From contig JBHGNT010000013.1 of NCBI GenBank assembly GCA_043228905.1, positions 19,220,001 through 19,284,000 on the forward strand: 64,000 nt of DNA, in the 5' to 3' direction. The notes below the pieces were generated by a model, which did not search any database, had not been told where the DNA came from, and worked only from the letters and a program-made list of their open reading frames with translations. Positions 46,263 through 57,689 of this stretch are shown here, piece by piece. Within the stretch, counting starts at the first letter, position 1, and each line of letters opens with the position of its first letter. Source of the DNA: Azolla caroliniana. Lineage: Eukaryota > Polypodiophyta. A program made the position numbers and the translations under genes.

Positions 46263-47227
46263 CTGAAAAATGGAAGACCAAATGGAGGAAATCAAAGAAC
46301 TCAAAGCAATTATGCAAGTAACTCAAGCGAAGGAAGTAAGGATACATTACTTGCAATGAGTCATGAGTTTAAAAAAGATGATGGAAAATGGTATGTTGAT
46401 TCAGGTTGTAGTAATCATATTTCATGCCAAGGAAGTATGTTCACTAATTTACAGATACCAAATGGGAAAGGATGTGTTGAGACAAGTGATGATACTCAAC
46501 ACACGATTGAACATATTGGAGATGTAAGGCTTGGAGACACAAGTAAAGCAAAGGTACTATCAAATGTTCTTCATGTTCCTACAATTTCAAAGAACTTGAT
46601 TTCAGTAGGACAAATGGTAGAGAAGGGTTATCATGTCATATTCAATGAGAATGGGTGCTTCATAAAGAATCGTAAAGAAGGTTTCAAAGTCATTGCTCAA
46701 GGTAACTGAGAAGGAAGGATATTCACCTTGGACATTCAAAATCCTTATGGAAAGGTCATGTATATTCAATTTGGGGACAAGAAAATCTCGGAGCTAGATT
46801 TATGGCACAAAAGGATAGGACACATTAACATTCCGAAGCTAAAGAACATGAGCAAACATGAAGTGTTAAGAGGTCTTCCAAAATTTAATAGTATTGGATT
46901 ACATGAATTGTGTGAAGCTTGTCAATTAGGTAAACAAACAAGGCAACCATAAAAGAGGAGCAATTATGTGGCCCCAAATGACTTGGATTTGATACATACG
47001 GATAGGGATCAACAACGTCTTGGGTCAAGCCTAAACCGTTAACCTAAACTGGTTTTAAATGGCTTAGCGGCTTAGTGGCTCAGTTCGGCTCGACTCATGT
47101 TTGAGCTCGGTTCGGCTTGGCTTGAGCCTTGCCAAACCGGCTCAAACCGGTTAAGCCGTTTAAAAACCTAAGAGAGAGAGAAAGGGGGGAGACAATAGAC
47201 AAGGGGAGAGAGAGAGACCACATAGAC

Positions 47228-47265
<38 letters not shown>

Positions 47266-48560
47266 CCACACAAACATGAGAGAGAGTGTGGGAGGGAGGG
47301 AGAGGGAGAGGGAGAGAGAGGGAGGGCATGAGGGAGCTTGTTGTCAGAGAGAGAGAGAGGGAGGGAGAGAGGAAGAACTACAAAGAAGTGTGTGAGAGAG
47401 AGAGGTAGGGAGAGAAAGAGAAGCCGGTTCTCAAACCGGTTTGGTTTGGTTTGGTTCAAGTTTGAGAACCCCAAAACATTTTAGGCTTAACCGGTTTGGC
47501 TTGGATAAGGCCAAACCGGCTAAGCCTAAACCGAACCGTTGTCAATTCCTATATACGGATGTATGGGGACCTACCCACGAATCATCAATGGCTGGCAATA
47601 GATTTTTTGTTACTTTCATTGATGATCATTCAAGAAATGTATGGTTGTTTTGTATGAAAATCGGATGTGTTTTCTATATTCAAGAGATTAAAAAATGAAG
47701 TTGAAAAAGAACAGAAAGGCATATCAAAATCTTAAGATCTGATGCTGGAAGGGAGTACTTCTCCAATGAGTTTTCAGATTTCTTACAAGAGAATGGGATT
47801 AAAAGGCAACTTACTTGTCGATATATGCCTCAACAAAATGGCATAACCGAGAGAAAAAATAGGCAAATCGCGGAAGTCACAAGATGCATATTAAACGAGA
47901 TGAAGGTACCATTACACTATTGGGCTGAAGCTACCACAACCGCCGTTTACTTGATGAATAGATGCACAACATCAGGAATACATAACTTGACACCAAAGGA
48001 GGTATATTCTGGTAGAAAACCTAATCTTACACACCTAAAAGTTTTTGGATGTGTTTGTTTTGTTCACATTCCTCGAGAAGTAAGAACAAAAATGGAGCCA
48101 AGATCAGAAAAATGCATTTTCATTGGCTACTCGATGAAGCAAAAAGGATATAAGTGTTATAATCCTATAACAAAGGAAGTAAGGGTTTCACGAGATGTAG
48201 TCTTTGATGAACTAAGGCTATGGTATGAAGATAAAGGAAAGGGAAAAGTTCTCGAAGAAGATTATGATGATTATGTAGGAACTAATCAAAGTGAAGTTCA
48301 ACAATCGAGCTTTGAAATTTCATATCCAAAGGCATCTACATCAAAAGAAGAACATTCATCATGGAAGGAAAGACATGAAAGTTATCATATAGCTGACGAA
48401 GCAAGTGTTGCTGGAAATAGTGAGATAGACGCAAGTGAAGTTGAAAATGAAGAGATGAACACTTCTAAGCTAAACCCCAATAGCTTGAAGAAAAAACATT
48501 CTAAAGGCAATGAAAGAAGATCATCAAGGATAAGGTATCCAATTCAAAGGTTGTCAAAGA
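46263..48560 (+). pseudogene. Copia-1 protease and integrase, interrupted
   Basis: Protease at 46386: KWYVDSGCSNHISC, with the DSG active site. Pre-integrase: LHVPTISKNLISVGQ, then LWHKRIGHINIPKL and CEACQLGK (His/Cys zinc site). In-frame stops lie at 46707 and 46950. A 549-bp MITE splits the catalytic core after DLIHTD; it resumes VWGPTHESSMAG (about 47560) and FIDDHSRNVW. After a frameshift the 47825-48619 frame has PQQNGITERKNRQIAEVTRC with the integrase Glu, then a GKGK-rich tail. Confidence 0.86.
47003..47551. mobile_element. hAT-like MITE inserted in Copia-1 integrase
   Basis: 549 bp. Termini TAGGGATCAACAACG and (inverted) TAGGAATTGACAACG match at 12 of 15 bases. The flanks CATACGGA / TATACGGA form an 8-bp target duplication with one mismatch, the hAT size. 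The ends carry many AAACCGG / CCGGTTT copies in both orientations, like hAT subterminal sites. The centre is GA/GT microsatellite. No coding capacity. Confidence 0.8.
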
Positions 48561-50151
48561 CAAAGAGCCCGAGACGTATGAAGAAGCTTGTACACAAACG
48601 GAATGGAAGCAAGCTATGAAAGAAGAGATCAAAGCTCTCAATCATAATCACACATGGGATCTAGTGACAAAGAAAGAAGGTATGAAAATCATTCCAAACA
48701 AATGGGTGTTCAAGGTGAAGAGAAATGTTGACGGTTCATTAGCTAGATACAAAGCTAGGTTGGTTGCAAAAGGGTTTAAACAAACACAAGGCATAGATTA
48801 TGATGAAATTTTTAGCCCAGTTGCAAAGATGGGGACAATTAGAACCTTGATAGCAATTAGTGCTTCAAAGAGGTGGTCATTATATCAACTTGACATCAAG
48901 AATGCATTTCTAAATGGAGAACTACAAGAAGAGGTATACATGAGTCAACCGGTTGGATTTGAAGACGAAAACTATCTAGATTTTGTTTGCAGATTGAAAA
49001 AGGCACTTTATGGTTTGAAACAAGCACCACGAGTGTGGAACCAAAGATTGGTAGAGTATCTAACTAAATGCGGATACAACCCTAGCACTATTGATCCCTC
49101 ATTGTATATGCAGAAAAAAGGAAATAAAGAGGTATATATTTGTATATATGTTGGTGATTTCATCATAACAGGGAATGATGATACATGGATTAAAGATATA
49201 AAAGGAAAGCTTGGGAAAGAGTTTAAAATTTCAGATCTAGGAGAACTAAAATATTTTTTAGGAATTGAAGTCGTTTATGGGGAAAGTGGCATCTACTTGA
49301 TGCAAATGAAGTACTTGTTGGATGTTCTTTTCAAATTTGGAATGAGTGAATGCAAACCACTCACTCAACCCATTGACACAAATACAAAACTATGCTCAAG
49401 TGATGGAGAAATACTAGAAGATGCAACAACATACATAAGTATTATAGGATCCTTAATCTATGCAAGCATTACAAGACCCGATCTATGTTATGTTGTTGGT
49501 GTACTTTCTCAGTTTATGCAAGCTCCAACAAATGAACATTTAAATGCAACTAAGAGAGTGTTAAGATATATAAAGCATACAATTAATCATGCTTTGTTTT
49601 ATAAGTGTGATGAAGAATTGCAGGTCAAAGGCTTTAGTGATGCGGTTTGGGCCGGTTCAAAGGAAGATAGGAGATCAATCTTAGGTTATGTGTTTATGAT
49701 TGGAAGCAATCCTATCACGTGGAGCTTGAAGAAACAACCTATTGTTGCAGTTTCATGCATGGAGGCTGAATATAGAGGATTAACATTTGCTACATGTGAA
49801 GCAATGTGGCTTAAAAAGCTTTTGGCCGATCTTGAAGTGCATGTGGGAATCATTCTGATATACGGTGACAACATGGCAAGTATTTACTTGGCAAGCAATC
49901 CCACTTTCCATGCGAGGAGTAAGCATATTGAAGTTCACTACCATTATGTACGAGAGAAGGTGTTGAGAAAAGATGTGGAGATAAAGTTCATCAAAACCAA
50001 AGATCAAGTTGCAGACATGTTCACAAAGTTCCTGGGTGCTTCTAAACTAAGAGGTTTGAAGGATGTGATAAATTTGCAAGACATAGCTCAAGAGAACTCC
50101 CAAATGAGCTTGAGGGGGAGTGTTGACGATAAATGTACAAGCTCAAATTGA
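48550..50151 (+). pseudogene. Copia-1 reverse transcriptase and RNase H, catalytically altered
   Basis: A long open frame starting in-frame near 48550 after a frameshift from integrase: KDKEPETYEEACTQTEWKQA, then NKWVFKVKRNVDGS, YKARLVAKGFKQTQGIDYDE, QLDIKNAFLNGELQEEVYM, ALYGLKQAPRVW. The active site reads IYVGDF where Copia RT has YVDD, and the RNase H motif reads FSDAVWAG where SDADWAG is usual. MEAEYRGL and YGDNMAS are present. Loss of a metal-binding Asp predicts an inactive polymerase although the frame is open. Confidence 0.9.
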
Positions 50152-50700
50152 CATGAGTTATGGTTGTTTATGTTTATAAAGATATATGGTGAAATTGATC
50201 TAAAGTCACTAGTGAATAGCATATAATGGGTAAATATATGTGGTAGGTGAGAATTAGACACAAAATCAGTGGCTACAAAAGTGGAGTCTAATAGGCGAGT
50301 CAAGTTGTAAATAGCTAGCATAAAACATAAGGTATAAAAATAGGTATAAAACATGTTCCATATAGACAGAAAAGAGGAGAGCAAGAGGAATACCTTGAGT
50401 GTCATATCTAAGTGAGAAGTTCTATAGATTGTCTTTGATATACATTGTTAGTCTCTCTCTCATGTTTCTTTGGTATCAACTATTTTGTAAGATTAATATC
50501 TTAATGAATATATAGACATTTCTTATGCTTAAATACTTGTTGGAAAGCTCTTTTTGTGTAGTGTTTATGTATACAATATTAGCCTCAGATTCGTCATATT
50601 ATCTGAGTTATCAATCTGAGAGTGACAGGTGTCTGTCCAAGTATTGAACCTACAACGGTTCATTATACGCCTCTTATTGTAAGATTACAATTTCACAACA
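50121..50700 (+). repeat. Copia-1 3' LTR
   Basis: Starts TGTTGACGATAAATG after the polypurine tract TGAGGGGGAG and matches the 5' LTR up to about 50680. Its last 25 bases diverge. It ends about CACAACA, five bases before the MULE-4 TIR. Confidence 0.85.
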
Positions 50701-50996
50701 TTCTACTCGTGTCTATTAGCTACCAAATCATAAATAGGGTTGGTGAGGGAATCATGGCCACAGACAGTGCGGGCCGCTCAATGATGGCGCATGCAATTTG
50801 GATAAGAAAGAATGTGCGAACAAAAATCATTATAACAAATAATCATCTTAAAACATAAAACATAAAAGTTAAAAAACATAAAACATAAATAAACTTATAG
50901 CATAAAACTTAAAATATACTTTTAACATAAATCCACATTAAACATACTTGATTCGTAAACCCAATTGCAATGTCCGCAAAACCACTCAAGCCTTGT

Positions 50997-53851
50997 TTAT
51001 GGTTCATCTGGAGATGATGGCAAGATGTGGCCACAATTCTTGCAACAATCAACATTTGAGTCCCTTGATCTAAAGGTCAAGGCATCACAATGCAAGCATT
51101 GAATCTTCAATGTCACACATATTGGCAACCACCACCTAGCTCGACTTGCACCTCTTTGTATTTTTCCGATGTGTGTTTTGGAAGTGTTTGGGGAGCTGCC
51201 AATAAGATCTTGTGAAATGTCGACTAATGCTCCTCTCTTCGCACCAATTGCTTGCTTCCGCTGTTATGGATCACCATCTTCTTCATTGGTTGCTTTTGAT
51301 GCATCGACGTGATACGCCACCGTCTGTCTCATTTCTAAAATGGACGCCATACATGCCAAAACTTTTGCACGGTCAAGGGATTGTAACCCTTGGCTGAGAC
51401 ATTGAATACCTGCCCCGGTCATTTGTAATTCTGACTCCCATTCCTCCATATCTGATGCACTAGGGTTTGTCTCCACTTCTAGTTTTATGAAATGGTCATT
51501 GCGCATATGGGCCGCATGAAATATAAAAGGCAAAGACTCACATAGATGTGGCATGTGCCTCTCAATAATCATCCGGATGTCGAGTATATGCTTACATTTA
51601 TTCACAGGGTCTTAGCAATCACAATGTGAGCACTGGAGCGATACATTTTTGTCAAGCTTAATATTTTAAACCAATATCGGGGCTTGTCCACAATATGCAC
51701 TATCACATTAATAGTTTCATACCTCTCTAGTATCCTCTCGGCCTCTTTAAGTCTTGTTGTTTGAACCCTACAAATTGCATGGGGTGCAAATCTACCACTC
51801 TCACATATTTCTTGTCGTTGCTTGTACCATTCAATAACAGTCCCTCCGACACAAGTGCTAGTTTGATTGTCCCCGATGAAAACATGCACATGATCGGTAA
51901 TTGATCAATTTATTCTTCCTCTCAAGGTAGTATATTTGATAAACTGTCAATGTCTTTCCACAATATTGGTAGTGTCAACATGTCTGTAGTTGAACATTCT
52001 ACCAAACTTGGGTCACAATTTCCTCCACACACATGTCAAGCCACACCATCTTCTTTCTATATATTGTCAAACACTTGGCTTGTTTGCATATTCTACCTTT
52101 AACTCCTCACATTGGGCACTAAATGTGTATTCCGTAATGCATTGCATGAGTTGGCACATCCGGTTATAAAGATGGTTTCTCTCAATTGCACTTACCTTTG
52201 GCAACAAGTTGTCCACCCATGCTTTTTTGGCGTGGAACTGACACAACAAAAGTCGACAAAGTGTTTGCGATATTTGCCCATTTGCAACAATCCAAGATAA
52301 TCAATCTACTACAACCACATTTCTTATGGCATTATATGATGTCCAACTTTTATCAATGACTATTGCATTTGGCCTCACATTGGGCATCCGCGTGAATATG
52401 ACTCTCAAGCAAGTTTCTAAAGCTACTTGCTCATGGTTTGACCCCTTATCAAAACTACATATCATGTACCATAATGGGATACCAATTCCCATCATGGCCA
52501 CAACTGCATAAAATGGCAATCCAAATTGGTTTGTTTTAAACGTGGAGTCGATTGCCCAAGAGTTGTTTATTGACAATTGCTCACACATTTCTAACATCCA
52601 TTTTTCTTGAAACACCAAGATGAACAGTTGCCTTGCTGGAGATCCATGTTCACCAAGCAAGTAAGGTTGGACATAAGCCACCTTCCCAAGATCTCGGAGT
52701 GCATAGGCATCTTGCATCATCAAAGACCAATCAACCTCTGACATGACACTCCCAAATTTTAACATGTTGGCCATGTTATGGACCTCCTTGGGTATAAAAA
52801 AGAACCTATAATTAACAAGGTCTTAGTAATGGACTAGCCTTGGACTTATGATATGCTTCCTTACACATGCTCATCCATGCCACATGCTGTGCATATCCAA
52901 CATAAAAAAGGTCATCTTTGCAACAACTTATAACATTTGGGTGTGCCAACAAATAGTACGCATCCGGTCTACTTCCGGCTATATGACCCGTATGAGTTCC
53001 ATATATTGAAATGGTCATGGTAACTCGTCATTCCTTCAAGCGTCCACATGGAAAGTACACCCACATCGGGATGTCCGATGAAGGCTTTCTACGTCGACTG
53101 CACGGATATTGCCGTGTGGGCACACCTTGCGACCCTATACGGAAGCGTGTGTGATACTTCTTTTGAACATCTATGAGTGTACCATCTACCTTATGGGCCT
53201 CTATCTAGACTTTTTATATTTCACGACACTTGTCCCCTCCATGTCAGATGGAGTTGACTTCGACACAACGTGAGAACCACATCGGTCAATCAGTGCTTTC
53301 ACATACCCACTAGGGATCCCATGATCACCAAGGTCATTGGCCCAAAGTCTCTTTAACTCTTTAAGGGTACCCGTCAAAGGGTGATGCGATGCGCCACAAT
53401 GTGATGCCAATACTACCTCCCTCCAATTCTCTATGTAAGTAACCTGAAGATTAGGTGATGCCTTAAGGTAGATCTCATTCTCATTTCTAAGCATGAGACG
53501 ACTCTTCATGCGCCTCCATGCATGGAGATTGAGAGGTGCACCCCTTGCGACCGCGCTTAATGTTTCAAACGTTACCAAAACTTGACCCGATAAATTTTTT
53601 TTAAACATAAAATCATATGTACCTTTTGTGAAAGCAAAATACCTAGCCGAATAGTACATGAAGGGATCAACCTCCTCCTCCTCCCGTTCGGATGAAGACG
53701 ACTCACAGGCTTCGTTGGATGTAGGCCACACCAACACTTTGTCAGATGTAGACGAGTCTAACTCTTCGTCGATAGTTGCGGAGTATGGTGACACATAACC
53801 ATCCTCGAAACCATACCATGAGGTGATAAAATTATGATCATTTGCATTCAT
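50997..53851 (-). pseudogene. MULE-4 transposase pseudogene
   Basis: ATG 53851 begins MNANDHNFITSWYGFEDGYV, homologous to MULE-1 but in one frame across the RGAPLNLHAWRRMKSR junction that is shifted in MULE-1. Fragments of all domains follow: the DDE region (AIDSTFKTN, VIDKSWTSYNAI) in 52774-52301, QFHAKKAWVDN near 52240, KCKHILDIRMII near 51600, and the zinc-ribbon end near 51050. Many stops and small deletions separate them. It can act only as a derivative or small-RNA template. Confidence 0.85.
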
Positions 53852-54489
53852 CGTAGTGATCTTCTAAATCTTGATGTGATTAATCGGATAGTAGGGTGTG
53901 ATTAATTGAAAATTTCATAATCAAGTGTAATTAATTGGAGTATGAATCAGAGATGCCTCTGTGACAGTATGAATCAGATGTGAATCTTATTAATTGGAGG
54001 ATGAATTAGCTCTGATTAAAACAAGGGTTTAGGGATTATACTGACTCAAATTATGTGATTAAAAACACGTTAATATGATCGTTTTTTGCCCTTTTTTTTT
54101 AATTCGGTTGGGCGACCTTATTAAAAACTGTTGTGCAACTTGATTAATATAGGTTGGGTAACCTTATTAAAATACACTAGGCGACCATATAATAGAAAGG
54201 ATGATCACATTAATCAGGTTGGGTGGCTTGATTAATAGGTAGAGTGACCTTATTAATAGGTTGGGCGACCTGGTAATAGTAAGGACGATGTTTTTAAAGA
54301 GCGTTGGGCGAACTTATTCAAAAGAGTTGGGCGACCTAATTAATATAGATTGGGCAACCAACTTAAAAAATAGCAAACACAAAAACATCAGATATCTTAA
54401 TAAAAAAGAATCACACTATGAGTCCAAAACAACAGGTCTTTAAATAAAAAACATTGAAACTATGAATAAAAAACACAAGAGTTCTGAAT

Positions 54490-54850
54490 AAAAAACATCT
54501 GAAACTATGAATCAAAGACAAGATATAAACACTTGAGATAAAAAATGCTCAAACTATGAATCAAAGACTACAGATAAACACTTGAAATAAAATACACTCA
54601 ACATTTATCAAACTATGAATCAAAGACACCATATAAACACTCGAGATAAAAGACACTCAACATTTATCAAACTATGAATCAAAGACAATAGATAGACACT
54701 TGAGATAAAAGACCCTCAACATTGATCAAACTATGAATCAAAGACACTAGATAAACACTTGAGATAAAAGACACTCAACATTGATCAAACTATGAATAAA
54801 AGACAACAAATAGACACTTGAGATAAAAGACACTAAACAAACACTTGAGA
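54490..54850. repeat. 59-bp minisatellite in MULE-4
   Basis: CAAACTATGAATCAAAGAC recurs at 54550, 54609, 54668, 54727 and 54786, a regular 59-bp period, with ACACTTGAGATAAAAGACAC in each unit. It occupies the region between the two element genes, as the 115-bp repeat does in MULE-1, but the sequence is unrelated. Confidence 0.92.
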
Positions 54851-55098
54851 TAAACAACTTTTTCTATAACAACAATTTTGGTAGCTTTTCCATTAATAAG
54901 TATTTTCGATATACAATGAGTCATATTTTCGCCATATAGAAATACGCCGTATACAAAAAGTTGACAATAATTACAACATCCGTCATTTACAAAATCCAAG
55001 ACCACATTTACAATATCCTCTCGGATACAAATTATATGATCATATTTACAATATCCGCCGCATACAAAATTTCTGGGGCCATGAAAACTATACAAAAT

Positions 55099-55203
55099 TT
55101 ACAATATGGGGCCACCGGTCGCAGTTGGAAATCCTAGTATCCTTCGTGCCCACCCTTCGAGTTGAATCCGAAGTGAATCCACTTCAAATTTGATGAACCA
55201 CGT
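55099..55203 (-). pseudogene. Last exon of ULP1-like gene in MULE-4
   Basis: 105 bases, the same length and stop as exon 5 of the MULE-1 gene. It reads TWFIKFEVDSLRIQLEGWAR...ATGGPIL against MWFTKREVDSLRIHVDEWAR...ATGGSIL and keeps an AG acceptor before it. Conservation of this frame supports the MULE-1 gene model. Upstream exons were removed by the Copia-2 junction. Confidence 0.8.
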
Positions 55204-55249
55204 CTATGTGCCCTGTCACCAAATATGTATAAGACACACCTATACAAAA

Positions 55250-55644
55250 TGTAAAAAATCGATGGTGATTGTGTGTAGCGAAATAGGTTAGAGATGTGTT
55301 TTGTGTGTGTGTGCGTGTGTGTTTGAGAAGAGGAGAGGAGAGGAGAGAGACACAAGATAGATAGAAAATAGAAATACTCAAGAAGATTGTATATTACAAA
55401 GGAGATTACCGACACATTACAAAGTAGGAGGAGGGTGCTTTATATAGTCACCCTCTCATCATTAACTACCGAAGCTCATCGATAATTGGGAATGTGGAAA
55501 CTCATTAGTTATGTGTCATAGAATATGATTCTATGACACATAGTTAATGTGTAGAGAGTAGTGGTGTGACTTTTGACCTTTGATTGTTCATACACTCTTA
55601 AGGTGTGTTCGCACACTAGACTAGGTTGAGCTTGATTCTCAACA
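55250..55644 (-). repeat. Copia-2 3' LTR
   Basis: 395 bp, in element sense TGTTGAGAATCAAGC ... TTTTTTACA. It contains TATATAAAG-like sequence near 55440 and a GA/GT-rich end. It cuts homology to MULE-4 at 55249. Confidence 0.82.
55510..55542. repeat. Perfect 15-bp-arm palindrome in Copia-2 LTR
   Basis: TATGTGTCATAGAAT (55510-55524), three-base loop ATG, and its exact complement (55528-55542). Confidence 0.93.
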
Positions 55645-55709
55645 TGCCCCCTCAAGCTCAACCCGGGTCAGTTCCTCTCGGTTGATGTCCGCGTCGGCTA
55701 GTACCCGGT

Positions 55710-57650
55710 TCAGACAATGTCTGGGATTGTTAATCCAAGGTAGGCAATAAATTGTCGAAGCTTGTCAGCTCCTAGGGCTTTGGTGAAGATGTCGGTTGTC
55801 TGAAGATTTGTGTTGATGTGTTGAAGGTCGACATCTCCAGCTTGAACGCGCTCTTGAATGAAGTTGTAGTGCACTTCGATATGCTTCGTGCGTGCATGGA
55901 ACATCGGGTTCCGAGCCAGATAAATACTGCTCATGTTGTCACAGTAAAGGGGAGTAGGATCCTTGATGGGAATGCCCAAATCCTTCAAAATCCTCTTGAG
56001 CCATACGGCTTCACATGCAACCACAATTGTGCCCCTGTATTCAGCCTCTGTGCTCGAAAGTGCAACAGTCGGTTGCTTCTTGCTACTCCAGGATATGGCT
56101 CCACTTCCAAGGGAGAAAATAAGTCTGGAGGTTGATCATCGATCGGCTCTATAGCCGGCCCAGTCGGCATCTATGCACCCTTCGAGTTGAATTGGCATGA
56201 CCGACTTATAGAGAATAACATAGTCCATCGTTCCACACACGTATCGTAGCACTTGCTTAGCACAATCCAAATGGATATCTAGTGGAGTTTGCATGAATTG
56301 TCTAAAGAGGCCGATTGGATAGCTCAGGTCAAGTCGAGTGATCGTGAGGTAGATGAGACTCCCGATCAGTTGTCGATACTGAGTCGGCTCACACTTTGTG
56401 GTGCCGAAGTCGCCATCCAATTTAAGGTTTCGATTGAGAGGGGTTGCCACAATTTTGCACTTAGTCATCCTGAACTTGTATAAGAAGTTGGCGATGTAGT
56501 GCTGTTGAGAGATCATAATGCCGATTGGAGTTCGAATTACCTCGGTGCCAAGGAAGTAATGAAGATCTTTCATGTCCTTCATCTCGAATTTGTTGGAGAG
56601 GAGGAACTTGACCTTGTTGATGTCGATTAGATGCTCACCTCCGATGACCAGATCATACACGTATAGGATGATGACAATCAGACTTCCCAAATTACTTCAT
56701 GTGTAGAGGGGGTTATCGGATTTCGACATTCGAAAGCTGATTCGATGAAAATATTGTGCTATCTTTGAGTGCCAAGCACGTGGTGCTTGCTTAAAGCCGT
56801 AGAGTGGCTTCTTTAATCGACACACTACTTTCAGATGGGTGCTCTATTTGAAGCCGGGTGGTTGTACCATGTACACCTCCTCTTCTATTTCGCCTCGAAG
56901 AAAGACGTTCTTGACATCCATTTGATGGAGGTACCACCCTTTCGCCGTTGCAAGTGCAATCAAAATCCACACAGTCTTCATATTTGCCACCGGGGCAAAG
57001 GTTTCTTCATATTTGACTCCATGTGTTTGTGCGTAGGCTTTTGCCACAAGTCGTGCTTTGTAGCGATTGACAGAGCCATCAACATTATACTTCACCTTGT
57101 AAATCCATTTACAACCGATTGCCTTCTGGTGAGGTGAGTGAGGGACGAGATCCCATGTCTCATTCTTGCTAAGAGCTTCATCTCCTCATTCATCGCTTCG
57201 ACCCATCATGGATCTTTAATGGCTTGGGCAAATCTCTCTGGTTCACAATCTGCTGCCACCTTCATCATAAAAGCATAGTGGTATGCCATATATTAGTCGT
57301 TCTAGCTTAATCGGCTAATAGGATTATTCTCATGAGTGGAGCGACAGAATTTCTCATTTGCCAATGTGAGTGCTTTCTTAACTCCGGGTGACCTCATAAG
57401 AGGCACATCAAAGCCACCGAACTCACTGTCAAGTGAGTGAGTCGATTCATTGTCGTCGAATTGATCATCTACATATTTTGGCATTTTGGCCTTGCCTTTG
57501 TCCATCTTCGGACTTGGTCGAGATGTGCTCTGGTCACTTGGGGGCTCTTGTGGCCCAATGAGCCTAGTCGTGATCAGACTTTCTTCGAACATATGCCTTA
57601 GTCGATCTTCGTCTTCTATTTCTTGGTCGACCAAGTTCGGATCGACTCAA
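55710..57650 (-). pseudogene. Copia-2 reverse transcriptase and RNase H
   Basis: Fragments in order: an acidic/Ser-rich linker (57634-57302), RT start MKYNVDGSVNRYKARLVAKA and QMDVKNVFLRGEIEEEVYM (57095-56844), then LYGFKQAPRAWH near 56780. The palm (56690-56136) has ILYVYDLVIGG: YVYD in place of YVDD, so a catalytic Asp is lost. RNase H has CIDADWAGYRADR, then SSTEAEYRG (about 56050) and YCDNMSSIYLARNP (56024-55710 frame), ending LGLTIPDIV. Several stops separate the blocks. Confidence 0.85.
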
Positions 57651-57689
57651 CATGATTCGGGAGGAGTCAGCTCCAGTTTGTACCATGAT

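Larger units (their letters stand above)
43780..50700 (+). mobile_element. Copia-1: degenerate Ty1/Copia LTR retrotransposon
   Basis: 5' LTR 43780-45234 (about 585 bp after removing a nested solo LTR), PBS at 45237, gag, protease, integrase, RT-RNase H, polypurine tract 50111-50120 and 3' LTR 50121 to about 50700. LTRs begin TGTTGA. The order IN before RT is Copia. By eye the LTRs differ at a few percent of positions, plus diverged 3' tips. Stops, frameshifts, a MITE and an altered RT active site make it non-autonomous. It sits between MULE-3 and the first base of the MULE-4 TIR. Confidence 0.9.
50706..55249 (-). mobile_element. MULE-4: decayed long copy, truncated by Copia-2
   Basis: Left TIR CTCGTGTCTATTAGCTACC, AATCATAAATAGG and GGTGAGGGAATCATGGCCACAG at 50706-50770. 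Then follow a transposase pseudogene, a motif array (54108-54352: GGTTGGGCGACC, GGTTGGGTAACC and variants), a 59-bp minisatellite and the last ULP1 exon. Sequence matching MULE-1 stops at about 55249, where the Copia-2 LTR starts; the right end is not found in the window. Confidence 0.82.

Noticed and set aside
47095-47474. Frames of 60-104 codons on both strands
   Set aside because: They come from the microsatellite core of the MITE.
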